Shown in pieces: positions 7,907-16,075 of a stretch of 41,502 nucleotides of DNA. The stretch covers positions 1 through 41,502 of the forward strand of contig JAHHHO010000048.1 of the NCBI GenBank assembly GCA_019359315.1. Direction: 5' to 3'. The notes beneath the pieces are model-generated. The model had not been told where the DNA came from and searched no databases. It saw nothing but the letters and a program-made list of their open reading frames with translations. Made by a program: the position numbers and the translations under genes. The DNA is from Myxacorys californica WJT36-NPBG1 (GTDB lineage Bacteria; Cyanobacteriota; Cyanobacteriia; Leptolyngbyales; Leptolyngbyaceae). How positions within the stretch are numbered: the first letter of the stretch is position 1; each line of letters starts with the position of its first letter.

Positions 7907-7932
7907 AAAAAAAGGCGCAATTATTTGCGCCT
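7907..7932 (-). terminator. Terminator after the hlyD/hetP-like operon
   Basis: AGGCGCAA (7913-7920) pairs perfectly with TTGCGCCT (7925-7932). The preceding A run (7907-7912) becomes a T run on the minus strand. It is a classic factor-independent terminator about 105 bases after the HetP-like stop. Confidence 0.8.
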
Positions 7933-8036
7933 CAGTGAAATTTATAGCAAATTAAAAAGTGCTCCTTGCGGATTTGACAGAGCCAGTTCTTTAAAGCCTT
8001 GTGCTAGCCGCACTCAGTTGACCATCTAATTTTTTC

Positions 8037-8525
8037 TTAGCTCAACCTCATCTTGGCTATTTCTAGCGGTTCATAAATCCCTTGTGAATTAATAGGCGAT
8101 CGCGCTCCGTAATCGCCAAACCGTTCGAGTGCCTGAGCGCAATTCAGAACGGAGCCATACTTCGGAGCATCGGTATTTGTCCACCATTCAAAGTGACCAC
8201 CCCGAATTTCCGTCTTTTGTTTATCTAACACTTCTAAATAAGCTAAATCAGGCGTTTTGTTAAGATGCGATCGCAGAGAATTCGCAGCACCCGTTTGATG
8301 TTGGTCTTTAGCCCGAATTTCCTGAAGATTTTCTTTGACTAACCGATTGTAGGTTCGGCGAGGAATGTAGTGACAAGGATTGTAACCTGCGAACCGCAAA
8401 ATCAGGATACATGCCCAGGAATACTTCCCCTCAAGAATGGCATCAACAACCTGAGTAAATTGCTCAGGAGTCATTGCTTTATCGGTTTTGCTATCGGATT
8501 GAGCGTAATAATTTGAGGGATTCAT
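8037..8525 (-). CDS. HetP-family protein
   Basis: A 162-residue protein of the HetP family, whose founder promotes commitment to heterocyst development in Anabaena. The conserved core is visible at about residues 17-68: KAMTPEQFTQVVDAILEGKY, then SWACILILRFAGYNP, then IPRRTYNRLVKEN. A second conserved patch, DLAYLEVLDKQKTEIRGG, follows at about 93-110. The C-terminus after about 115 is not recognised. AAGGAG precedes the ATG at 8525. It lies 39 bases after hlyD on the same strand, so the two are probably one operon, and a HetC-like exporter lies upstream. HetP relatives also occur in cyanobacteria without heterocysts, so its presence does not prove heterocysts here. A regulatory role is inferred from the family. 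Confidence 0.88.
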   Translation of the reverse strand: MNPSNYYAQSDSKTDKAMTPEQFTQVVDAILEGKYSWACILILRFAGYNPCHYIPRRTYNRLVKENLQEIRAKDQHQTGAANSLRSHLNKTPDLAYLEVLDKQKTEIRGGHFEWWTNTDAPKYGSVLNCAQALERFGDYGARSPINSQGIYEPLEIAKMRLS

Positions 8526-8564
8526 CCCTTTCTCCTTTTTATTAAAGAGAGCTACACAAAAAAA

Positions 8565-9923
8565 TTACAAGTTGACATCGCCTTGTAGTTTCTTAAATGG
8601 CTCCGTCAGAAGATCTAAAATCCGACGGCGACGCGTGACGATTTCAGTGGTTGCTGTTTGTCCTGACTTAAACAAAACTTTTTGATGCTCTTTTGTAACG
8701 TAAGTCCGGTCTAACTCCACCTCAACTCGGTAGACTTGCCCAAGCTGCTCGTTGGCTTGGGCATCCGGAGAGACCGTCATTACCTTACCCGCAATCACGC
8801 CGTAATCTTGGTATGGGTAAGCGTCAAGCTTCACTTGCACTGGCATTCCAGCCTTGACAAAGCCTGCTTCCCGATTGGGCAGCATGGCCGATACGACCAG
8901 CGGTTTGCCGCTAGGGGCAATTTCAGCGATCGGTTGTCCTATCTGTACGACTTCTCCCGGATTATGAACATTGAGGGTGGAAATCATCCCATCTGCAGGG
9001 GCATACAGAAATTGTTGTTTTAATTTGGTATTTGCCGCTTTGATTGAGGTTTCTAGCTGGCTAATCTTCGCTTGCAGTTGAGCAATTTTGATGTCTTGCT
9101 GCTGCGATCGCTGTTTTGCCTCCTGCTGAAATTCCTTCTCTTCCGTTTGCTTTTGTTTCAGCCCGACTTGCGATCGCTGGGCTTCCGCAATCAGCCGCTG
9201 GAGGGTTCCTTCGTGTTCGGTAATCGTGCGCTGATGAGTCCGCAACTGTTGCTCTATCTGAAAGATTTGCTCTTGTGAGATAGCTCCCGCCACCACTAAC
9301 GGTTGTAATCGGCTCAAACGCTCTTCTTGGGCAGAGGCATCTACCTGTAACTGTTCGAGCAACTGTCGCGTTGTGCTGATATCGCCCTGTGCTTGGGCAA
9401 CTTCTACCTCCTGCGCTTGCGTGGCTGCCTGAATGACAGCTACATGCGTGCGATCCTGTTGTTGGCTCTGCGTCAGCAAATTATGCATTTGGCTCAATTC
9501 AGTTTGAGCCGCCGCCAAATCTTTTTCTAAACGCTCTACTTCACGGGTTGCCAGTTCTGTATCGAATTCGACCAAGACCTGTCCTGCTTTGACCACATCT
9601 CCTTCTTTGACCAAAACACGAGCCACTTTGCCCGTCTCTACGGGATTCACTTTGTAAACATTGCCTTTGGGAATCAGTTTCCCTTGACCGTAAGCGACTT
9701 CATTAAGTTGCCCAAACCAAGCCCAAGTCGCAAAGCAAACTAAAAAGGCAACTCCGCCTACTGCTAGCCGAAAAGGAAGCACCGAAGGAGGCTGGTCAAG
9801 CAGGGTGCGTACAGGAATAGACCAATTTGATGAAGCAGTATTGTCTATTGAATTAGTTGGGGATGTCTGTAGCTGACGATCGGGGGGCTGGGAACGTCGG
9901 CTTTGAGGGGCAGTATTGAACAT
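8565..9923 (-). CDS. HlyD-family membrane fusion (adaptor) protein
   Basis: A 452-residue periplasmic adaptor for an ABC exporter. It has a short cytoplasmic N-terminus, one membrane helix at about 52-72 (LAVGGVAFLVCFATWAWFG), then a lipoyl-like half (VNPVETGKVARVLVKEGDVV, about 90-110). A long coiled coil rich in Gln/Glu spans about 130-300. The second lipoyl half follows (LYAPADGMISTLNVHNPGEVV) and then a beta-barrel region to the end. GAGG lies five bases before the ATG at 9923. Its partner is the C39-ABC protein encoded upstream at 10574-13801. Together with an outer-membrane TolC-like channel, not present here, they would form a type I secretion complex. The HetP-like gene follows in the same operon. 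Confidence 0.92.
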   Translation of the reverse strand: MFNTAPQSRRSQPPDRQLQTSPTNSIDNTASSNWSIPVRTLLDQPPSVLPFRLAVGGVAFLVCFATWAWFGQLNEVAYGQGKLIPKGNVYKVNPVETGKVARVLVKEGDVVKAGQVLVEFDTELATREVERLEKDLAAAQTELSQMHNLLTQSQQQDRTHVAVIQAATQAQEVEVAQAQGDISTTRQLLEQLQVDASAQEERLSRLQPLVVAGAISQEQIFQIEQQLRTHQRTITEHEGTLQRLIAEAQRSQVGLKQKQTEEKEFQQEAKQRSQQQDIKIAQLQAKISQLETSIKAANTKLKQQFLYAPADGMISTLNVHNPGEVVQIGQPIAEIAPSGKPLVVSAMLPNREAGFVKAGMPVQVKLDAYPYQDYGVIAGKVMTVSPDAQANEQLGQVYRVEVELDRTYVTKEHQKVLFKSGQTATTEIVTRRRRILDLLTEPFKKLQGDVNL

Positions 9924-10100
9924 AGATGCCTCAAGCGTTCAGAATTTACAGACTTGATATCAGAGGAAACAAGTTGACTTTGGAGGGAACTTTATGGCGT
10001 TAACCATAGCATTAGAGAGCTCATAGCAACGTGTTAGAGCTAACAGCTATTTAATTTTTAAAAACTTGTATTGCGTTCATTATAACGACATTGCTAATAA

Positions 10101-10195
10101 TGTCATTCCATGTGTTGCATTTGTTAGAATTTTTAATCTCTAAGCTAGCCTTACATCAGATTATTGATTTAATTTGCTTGTCATTCCATGTTGCA
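10101..10195. repeat. Direct repeat in the hlyD upstream region
   Basis: TGTCATTCCATGTGTTGCA at 10101-10119 and TGTCATTCCATGTTGCA at 10179-10195 differ by a 2-base insertion. They lie about 180-270 bases upstream of hlyD. Possible regulator-binding sites; no known match. Confidence 0.4.
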
Positions 10196-10364
10196 ATTGC
10201 CGTTTCTATAAACATAGAGTCAGCAATTAAAAAATCTTGTATTTGGCTATAGATTTCACTGAATGTTTTTTGTATTCATAGTACTTTCCTAGCACTGTTC
10301 AAAGGATTAGAGGTATAAGTCAAACAGAACTGACGGAATGGCGCAGATGCCTTCAACTGAACCA

Positions 10365-10396
10365 CCCTCACCCTAGCCCTCTCCCGCAGGAGAGGG
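10365..10396. repeat. REP-like CCCTCACCCTA element
   Basis: CCCTCACCCTAGCCCTCTCC leads into a short hairpin (CCCTCTCC/GGAGAGGG, 10377-10396). Similar CCCTCACCCTAAC-rich intergenic repeats are widespread in cyanobacteria; a relative is at 28653-28700. It may also act as a terminator in either direction. Confidence 0.55.
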
Positions 10397-10573
10397 AACA
10401 AGAATCTGGCTCCGAAGGGTGGGAGGTCTTTGGTTCACTTGCGAGGAGGGCAACAGCACTGTGAATGATTGCCGAGTTAATAACTGAGCAAGTTGAATGA
10501 GGAAGTACTTTGTTCTAGAGGTTCTCAACGATTTACCCTGAATCTTGCTGCCGTTCAGACACGGGAACTAGTA

Positions 10574-13500
10574 CTAAAGATCAAGTTGCTGTTGAGCAAG
10601 GTGATAGTAAAGTCCTTGGAGTGCAATTAGCTCATCGTGAGTTCCTTGTTCAACAAGAACCCCGCGATCGAGAACCAAGATCCGATCGGCGTTTCTCACC
10701 GTCGATAAACGGTGAGCAATGATAAAAATGGTGCGTCCGCGACTAAACCGCGCCAAATTTTGTTGAAATCGACGTTCTGACTCTGTATCTAGAGAGCTTG
10801 TAGCTTCGTCGAGAATGAGTAAGGCTGGACTGCCTAGTAGGGCACGCGCGATCGCAATTCGTTGCCGTTGCCCACCCGATAAATTCGCGCCACGTTCGCC
10901 TACTTTGGTGTTGTATCCCAATGGCAAGTCCTGAATAAAGGTGTGAGCTTCTGCAAGTTTGGCAACGTCCACGACTTCATTTAGCGTGAACTCTGGACGG
11001 TAAAGCTGAATGTTTTCCAAAATAGTGCCAGAGAACAAGAAGCACTCCTGCGGCACAATGCCCATCTGCGATCGCAAAGATTGTGGAGACACATGTTTAA
11101 TGTCGTGTCCATCCAGCAAAATTCGACCACTGGTAGGGTGATATAGCCCTTGCAACAGCTTCACAAGCGTACTTTTTCCAGAGCCACTCCGCCCAACGAT
11201 CGCGATCGTTTGCCCCGCTTGGACAGTAAAGGAGATATTTTGCAGAGTATTGTGTTCTTCTGCCGTGTCGTAGCTAAAGGTCACATTACTAAACTGCATC
11301 TCTCCCTGGATAGAGGGCAACACAAACATCGGTTGTCCGGGAGTTTCTTCCGGTTCTGTTGCAAACACATCATTTAGGCGTTCCACTGAGATTAAGACCT
11401 CCTGGAACTCGTCCCACAAGCCAACTAGGGACAGAACTGGGCTAAGGACATTGCCGACTAGCATATTGAACGCTACAAATTGCCCAATTGTGAGTTCGCC
11501 CTGAATCACTAATGTTGCTCCGTACCATAGGAGCGCCGTGCTACCCAAGGAATTGATTGTCCCTCCCACAACTTGTAGATTGTTGGCAAACTTTTGTCCC
11601 TTAAATTGAACATTAAGTGTCGTTGTCAGGCTGTCTTCCCAGCGCCAACGGACTTCGCGTTCAGCCGCAACCGATTTCACTGTAGCAACGCCTGTCAGCA
11701 TTTCAACCATCAAAGAGTTCTGTTCGGCCGTTGCATTAAAGACTTCTCGTGAGATTTGTCTCAGAAATGGGGTTGCCCCAAGCGTGAGGAGTGCGATCGG
11801 TGGAATTAAAGCGAGTACTAGCAGAGTGAGCCGCCAGTTGTAGTAAAACATCAATCCGAGGTAGACGATCGCCATTGACGCATCTAACCAAGTAGAAATC
11901 GCTTGACGCATGAGAAACATCTGAATTTTGCGATTCTCTTGCACGCGCGTAATGATGTCACCCACTTGACGAGCTTCAAAAAATTTCAATGGCAACGCCA
12001 ACGTGTGACTGATAAAAGCGCTAATTAACGTGAGATCGATTCGGTTGGAAAAGTAATCCAATAGATACTGACGAACGGCAACCAATCCAACGCGCCAAAT
12101 ACCAAACAGAATCAACCCTATCGAGAACACATGAAGAGTCGCCAAACTTTTTTGGGTGACGACTCGATCTAGAATCACTTGTGTAAATAGAGGAGTGATA
12201 AGACCAAATACCTGCACTAACAAAGACAAAAAGATAATTTGCCAAAGTACAGAGCGGTAAGACCACAACACTCCCCAAAAGCGTCCAAGATCCGGCTTTT
12301 CTGTTTTTGCGTTCCTGAGTTGAGAGGTAGGATCTAGAAGCAAGGCGTACCCTGTCCAGCTATTCAAAAACTCTTGGCGCGTCAAGTTGCGTTTTCCGCA
12401 GGCGGGATCAGCAACGAGCACTCGATCGCCCTTGATCCGATAGACAACTACGTAGTGATCGCCCTGCCAATGAGCAATCCAGGGGTTTCCCTGTTCCTCC
12501 AAGCGACTGAGACTCGCCCGCACAGGTCGTGCCTGAAAGCCCACGCTCTCTGCGGCTACTGCCAGGTTCTTGAGGGAAGCTCCCGATCGCCCTACCTTGG
12601 CTAGATCTCGCAGAAGGTTGATCCCAAATCGCTTTCCCCAAAACTGACCAATCATGCTTAAACAAGCAACGCCGCAATCTGACGAACTTTGTTGCTGAAT
12701 GAACGGATAGCCATACAAGAGCCTTGGTTGCCAGCGACGCCGTTTTGTCGGTTTGGGAAACGGCACGATCGTGCCTTCGCTGCGCGAAGATCTGTCTTGC
12801 TTGGGGGAACGGACTGGCTCACTCGATGGCTTGGCTCCTACAGGTGGAACTAACCGGGGCTTAGAGCGGTCTGCCTTGGGTGAAGTCTCTGCGGCCTTGG
12901 GCTGCAAAGATCTACTTGTTGGGGGGCTTGCTGACGTTGTGCGAGTACTTTCTGAGCCGTTGGTCGCTGCTGCTAAAACAGGCGCGATCGCAGTTTTCCA
13001 GTGCTCGATCGAAACTTTGTAAATCAGCAGATCTGTCTTTGCTCTCCAATCGGTTGATGTATCTTGGAGACGGCTCCAACTTGCACCCACGCCCATTGGC
13101 TCAGATGAGCTGTTAACATCCTCTACCTCGCCCTGGCGCAACCAAAAATAACCAGATTGACAGGCGTCTACCTCAGATAATGCCGTGCCAGCAGAAACCT
13201 GGATTTCTTCTAAATAAGGCAACCACTGCTGAATTTGATAACTCGTTAGCAATTCTGTTGCTACACCGTCAACACTTCTAGCAAGATAGGCTCTCAGAAA
13301 AACCAGGCGTTCTCGCTGAATGGCCTGCTGTTTAATCACTTCTCGCAGTGGCGGAAATCGCTCAAACCAAGGCTCTAACTGAGACAGAGAGAGGTGGGCA
13401 ACTTGACCCCCACTCGCACCGATAGCTTCATAGCTTAATGGCGCGTTGCAAAACTGAGAATCGCCTCCAAATGTCTCTCCTTCCTCTAGCACCAGTGCTG

Positions 13501-13801
13501 AGACTTGACGCTGTCGGATCGGATCGTTACAAAGAATACGCACCCGACCCTGACAAACTACATAGAGAGACTCAATTTGTTTATTCTGAACAGAAGTATC
13601 TGAAGCATCTGATAATCTATAATTAAGCAGAGAGTCTCCTAGCTCAAACTGGGTCATATTCAATAGCTGACTGAGCGCTAGTACTGACGTTTCAGATATT
13701 TCTGTTACCGATAAGAGTTTGAGGATAGCGAGGTCTTTCGTAGAGATAGACAGAGGAGCCTCAGAAGATCGCTCCACTTTAGATCCAGAATTCTTGCTCA
13801 T
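10574..13801 (-). CDS. HetC-like ABC exporter with cyclic-nucleotide-binding-like and C39 peptidase domains
   Basis: A 1075-residue peptidase-containing ABC transporter. It has a cNMP-binding-like fold at about 50-165, a degenerate second one near 195-275, and a basic Pro/Ser-rich linker at about 285-355. The C39 peptidase covers about 360-495 with catalytic Cys376 (QSSSDCGVACL), His449 (GDHYVVVYRI) and Asp465 (VADPACG) all present. A six-helix membrane domain follows, then the ATPase with Walker A VGRSGSGKST, signature LSGGQRQRIA, Walker B LLILDEATSSLD and the H-loop HRLS. This order matches Anabaena HetC. The ATG at 13801 has AAGG five bases upstream; a GTG at 13804 is possible. It should cut double-glycine leaders while exporting the cargo through HlyD. 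The leader peptides at 5969-7725 are candidate substrates. Confidence 0.92.
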   Translation of the reverse strand: MSKNSGSKVERSSEAPLSISTKDLAILKLLSVTEISETSVLALSQLLNMTQFELGDSLLNYRLSDASDTSVQNKQIESLYVVCQGRVRILCNDPIRQRQVSALVLEEGETFGGDSQFCNAPLSYEAIGASGGQVAHLSLSQLEPWFERFPPLREVIKQQAIQRERLVFLRAYLARSVDGVATELLTSYQIQQWLPYLEEIQVSAGTALSEVDACQSGYFWLRQGEVEDVNSSSEPMGVGASWSRLQDTSTDWRAKTDLLIYKVSIEHWKTAIAPVLAAATNGSESTRTTSASPPTSRSLQPKAAETSPKADRSKPRLVPPVGAKPSSEPVRSPKQDRSSRSEGTIVPFPKPTKRRRWQPRLLYGYPFIQQQSSSDCGVACLSMIGQFWGKRFGINLLRDLAKVGRSGASLKNLAVAAESVGFQARPVRASLSRLEEQGNPWIAHWQGDHYVVVYRIKGDRVLVADPACGKRNLTRQEFLNSWTGYALLLDPTSQLRNAKTEKPDLGRFWGVLWSYRSVLWQIIFLSLLVQVFGLITPLFTQVILDRVVTQKSLATLHVFSIGLILFGIWRVGLVAVRQYLLDYFSNRIDLTLISAFISHTLALPLKFFEARQVGDIITRVQENRKIQMFLMRQAISTWLDASMAIVYLGLMFYYNWRLTLLVLALIPPIALLTLGATPFLRQISREVFNATAEQNSLMVEMLTGVATVKSVAAEREVRWRWEDSLTTTLNVQFKGQKFANNLQVVGGTINSLGSTALLWYGATLVIQGELTIGQFVAFNMLVGNVLSPVLSLVGLWDEFQEVLISVERLNDVFATEPEETPGQPMFVLPSIQGEMQFSNVTFSYDTAEEHNTLQNISFTVQAGQTIAIVGRSGSGKSTLVKLLQGLYHPTSGRILLDGHDIKHVSPQSLRSQMGIVPQECFLFSGTILENIQLYRPEFTLNEVVDVAKLAEAHTFIQDLPLGYNTKVGERGANLSGGQRQRIAIARALLGSPALLILDEATSSLDTESERRFQQNLARFSRGRTIFIIAHRLSTVRNADRILVLDRGVLVEQGTHDELIALQGLYYHLAQQQLDL

Positions 13802-14624
13802 CACATCCTTCCAGAAGGTTAAATTCAGATTAGTAGGGAGTCTGAAGAAGGAGTAGCCTTAACGCTGATTAGCACAGAGCTGCGTTCTGTAAGAACCGCA
13901 GGCATCCTCAGCCTCTTTATAGGCAATCCCACCGGAGTAGACTCATAAATTTGTTTTATTCGACCGCGAAAATCTGCTAAATTGCCGAAGTGATAGTTCA
14001 GCAATCATTGATAGACATGCTGCTGAGATAGACATGCTGCTGATGCAGATGAAGTTTCGCTCTTTCAATTGAATTCAGTTACCCACGCGTGACTTTGAAT
14101 GAACGCCTTGCTCAACATCGCCGTTAAAATTTTTGGCTGCATTCATTTTTTGTAGTGCGAGTAATTAACTTGCCTCCTATGGAGTAGTCTTTAATCGATG
14201 CTACTGAGTATCTGTAAGCAATCCAAAAATGCTGATTACATCAAAACTTGTCGTTTCACGATTCATCAGACTTGCCATCGTGATAACGCTTATGAATTTG
14301 GATAAGGTTGCTTTGACAAAGTCAGGATTTAGCAAGATCTAGCGTGAAAATTTAGCTCATCAAACTAACCGGAGCGTTGACTAACTGGAGCGTTGCTCGT
14401 AACTCGAAACGGGTAAAGACAATAATTTTCACGGTCTTTCTATATCCACTGCAAGGTTAATCGCTCGAGTTTAAGACTGTCAAGGCAATCTCAATACATC
14501 TTTAGATCTATTTGGAAAATCAATAATTTACCAAAATCCCTATAGCTTCCAAGAAATACACTGTACGGTAAGTCCTAACGAATTACTTTATGATGATTTG
14601 TACTTGTTTTGTGAGTTGACCATC
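13802..14624. other. 820-base spacer between the exporter gene and ycf23
   Basis: An AT-rich divergent promoter region. It contains a 17-bp tandem repeat at 14011-14044. I see no convincing gene; a 23-codon minus-strand frame near 14149-14078 has no good ribosome-binding site. It marks the edge between the accessory cluster and core genes. Confidence 0.5.
14011..14044. repeat. 17-bp tandem repeat, two copies
   Basis: ATAGACATGCTGCTGAG followed directly by ATAGACATGCTGCTGAT (one difference). It lies about 210 bases upstream of the exporter start, possibly in its regulatory region. Confidence 0.6.
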
Positions 14625-15374
14625 ATGACAATTCTCCCTACGCTACAGAGTGCTTTAGAACAGGGACGTGCCCTCAAGATTATTAGCGGCTTAAATAATT
14701 TCGATCACGATCGCGTGGCTGCCGTTGTTAAATCTGCTGATGCCGGCGGTGCAACCTTTGTCGATATTGCTGCAAGTCCCGATTTGGTAAGGATGGCCAA
14801 AAAACTCACCGCATTGCCGATCTGTGTTTCGGCAGTTGAGCCTGAATTATTTGTGACAGCCGTCGATGCGGGCGCAGATCTCATTGAGATTGGCAACTTC
14901 GATAGCTTTTATGCGCAGGGCATCCGGTTTGAAGCCGCAGAAGTGTTAGCCCTGACTCGTGCCACTCGTGATCGACTGCCCCACATCATGCTATCTGTGA
15001 CGGTTCCTCACATTCTGCCGCTCGATCAGCAAGTTCGCTTGGCAGAAGAATTAGTGAATGCAGGCGCCGACATCATTCAAACTGAAGGCGGTACGTCCTC
15101 GAATCCGGCTCATTCGGGTTCGCTTGGTTTAATCGAGAAAGCAGCTCCGACCTTAGCGGCAGCCTATGAGATTTCTCGTGCCGTGAGTGTGCCCGTGTTG
15201 TGTGCGTCGGGACTGTCAAGCGTGACGGCTCCCTTTGCGATCGCAGCAGGCGCATCGGGTATCGGGGTTGGAACCGCTATCAATAAGCTCGATAGTGAAA
15301 TAGCAATGATTGCGGCAGTTCGAGCGTTAGTCGAATCGCTGTCAACGGTTAGCCGCACTCAATCGCTGGTTTAA
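14625..15374 (+). CDS. ycf23: Ycf23 / DUF561 TIM-barrel protein
   Basis: A 249-residue protein of the Ycf23 (DUF561) family, found in cyanobacteria and red-lineage plastids. It has the look of a (beta/alpha)8 barrel: ALKIISGLNNFDHDRVAAVV, then GGATFVDIAASPDLV, VDAGADLIEIGNFDSFYAQG, and near the end VPVLCASGLSSVTAPFAIAA. The last segment, with GASGIGVGTAINKL, resembles a phosphate-binding loop. No reaction has been assigned as far as I know. The ATG at 14625 is chosen over an upstream TTG at 14598 because the family sequence begins there. It stands alone and ends at a strong bidirectional terminator. Confidence 0.88.
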   Translation: MTILPTLQSALEQGRALKIISGLNNFDHDRVAAVVKSADAGGATFVDIAASPDLVRMAKKLTALPICVSAVEPELFVTAVDAGADLIEIGNFDSFYAQGIRFEAAEVLALTRATRDRLPHIMLSVTVPHILPLDQQVRLAEELVNAGADIIQTEGGTSSNPAHSGSLGLIEKAAPTLAAAYEISRAVSVPVLCASGLSSVTAPFAIAAGASGIGVGTAINKLDSEIAMIAAVRALVESLSTVSRTQSLV

Positions 15375-15392
15375 TCAAAGAACGGTTTAACT

Positions 15393-15431
15393 AAAAAAAC
15401 CGTAACACTTTTGAATGCGTTACGGTTTTTT
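15393..15431. terminator. Bidirectional terminator between ycf23 and the DUF4870 gene
   Basis: AAAAAAACCGTAAC (15393-15406) pairs with GTTACGGTTTTTT (15419-15431). The stem is flanked by A and T runs, so it can stop transcription from both convergent genes. Confidence 0.85.
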
Positions 15432-15487
15432 GGTTAAACTTCAGAACAGATCAAACTTACGGCGTGACAGAGAATCTATCTCTTTCT

Positions 15488-15862
15488 CTAAAACAATCGG
15501 AAGATGAATGGATAACGGTATGGTTCATCCGGTTTTGAAAGACAGTGCAGCAACGCTACGACTGTTAAACCCCAATGAATCAAAAATCCTAGAGCGATCA
15601 CTGGAAAGAATAGAACGCCGCCCAATCCAAATGTAATAAATGACAGAACTGCGATCGGTACTCCAATCACGGTTCCCCAGAACCAAACGTTTAGATGGAA
15701 ATTAATTGACTCTTTCGCGTTCTGCTTCACCACAGGATCATCTGACAAGAAGTAAACTGCGATCGGTGCTCCAATCGAGAGAAATGTTGTGCTGAAGAAG
15801 ATAGCGGCATGACTAAGACACGATAGCAGTTTGCGTTTGCCAGAATCGAAAGTGCTTTGCAT
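15488..15862 (-). CDS. DUF4870 domain membrane protein
   Basis: A 124-residue protein with about three membrane helices: LLSCLSHAAIFFSTTFLSIG, then FWGTVIGVPIAVLSFITFGL, then VIALGFLIHWGLTVVALLH. The intervening KQNAKESINFHLNVWFW is the hallmark of DUF4870 (Tic20-like) proteins. It ends in the short tail YRYPFIFRLF. Located in a membrane, probably the inner or thylakoid membrane; function unknown. Monocistronic and convergent with ycf23. Confidence 0.85.
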   Translation of the reverse strand: MQSTFDSGKRKLLSCLSHAAIFFSTTFLSIGAPIAVYFLSDDPVVKQNAKESINFHLNVWFWGTVIGVPIAVLSFITFGLGGVLFFPVIALGFLIHWGLTVVALLHCLSKPDEPYRYPFIFRLF

Positions 15863-16075
15863 CCTGGGTTGCTCCTAAAACTCTTTTTCCTTACTAGATT
15901 TATGGTAACGGGCGCACTATTGCCTGTGGTAGTGAAGTTTACCGTACTCGCCCCGTTTGAGAGCATTTACTTTAGATAGATAATTTCGCGGCTGATCCAC
16001 TGAATGAATGGGGAATGAACGGGGTGTGAGACAATGCAACTCTAGAAACGCAACTCTTAGGTGATTCGCTGACTC

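Larger units (their letters stand above)
9924..10573. other. 650-base spacer between hlyD and the exporter gene
   Basis: AT-rich, with the hlyD promoter expected at its left end. It contains a short direct repeat (10101-10195) and a REP-like sequence (10365-10396). A 10-codon plus-strand frame at 9994-10026 (MALTIALESS) has GGAGGG at good spacing, but its status is unknown. hlyD therefore probably has its own promoter rather than being read from the exporter gene. Confidence 0.5.

Noticed and set aside
7754-8029. 91-codon plus-strand ORF between precursor 3 and the HetP-like gene
   Set aside because: It covers the 16-base element and the terminator of the opposite strand, and its sequence has no family features.
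13802-14624. tRNA or small RNA gene in the long spacer
   Set aside because: No T-loop (GGTTCGA-type) or acceptor-stem pairing was found on either strand.
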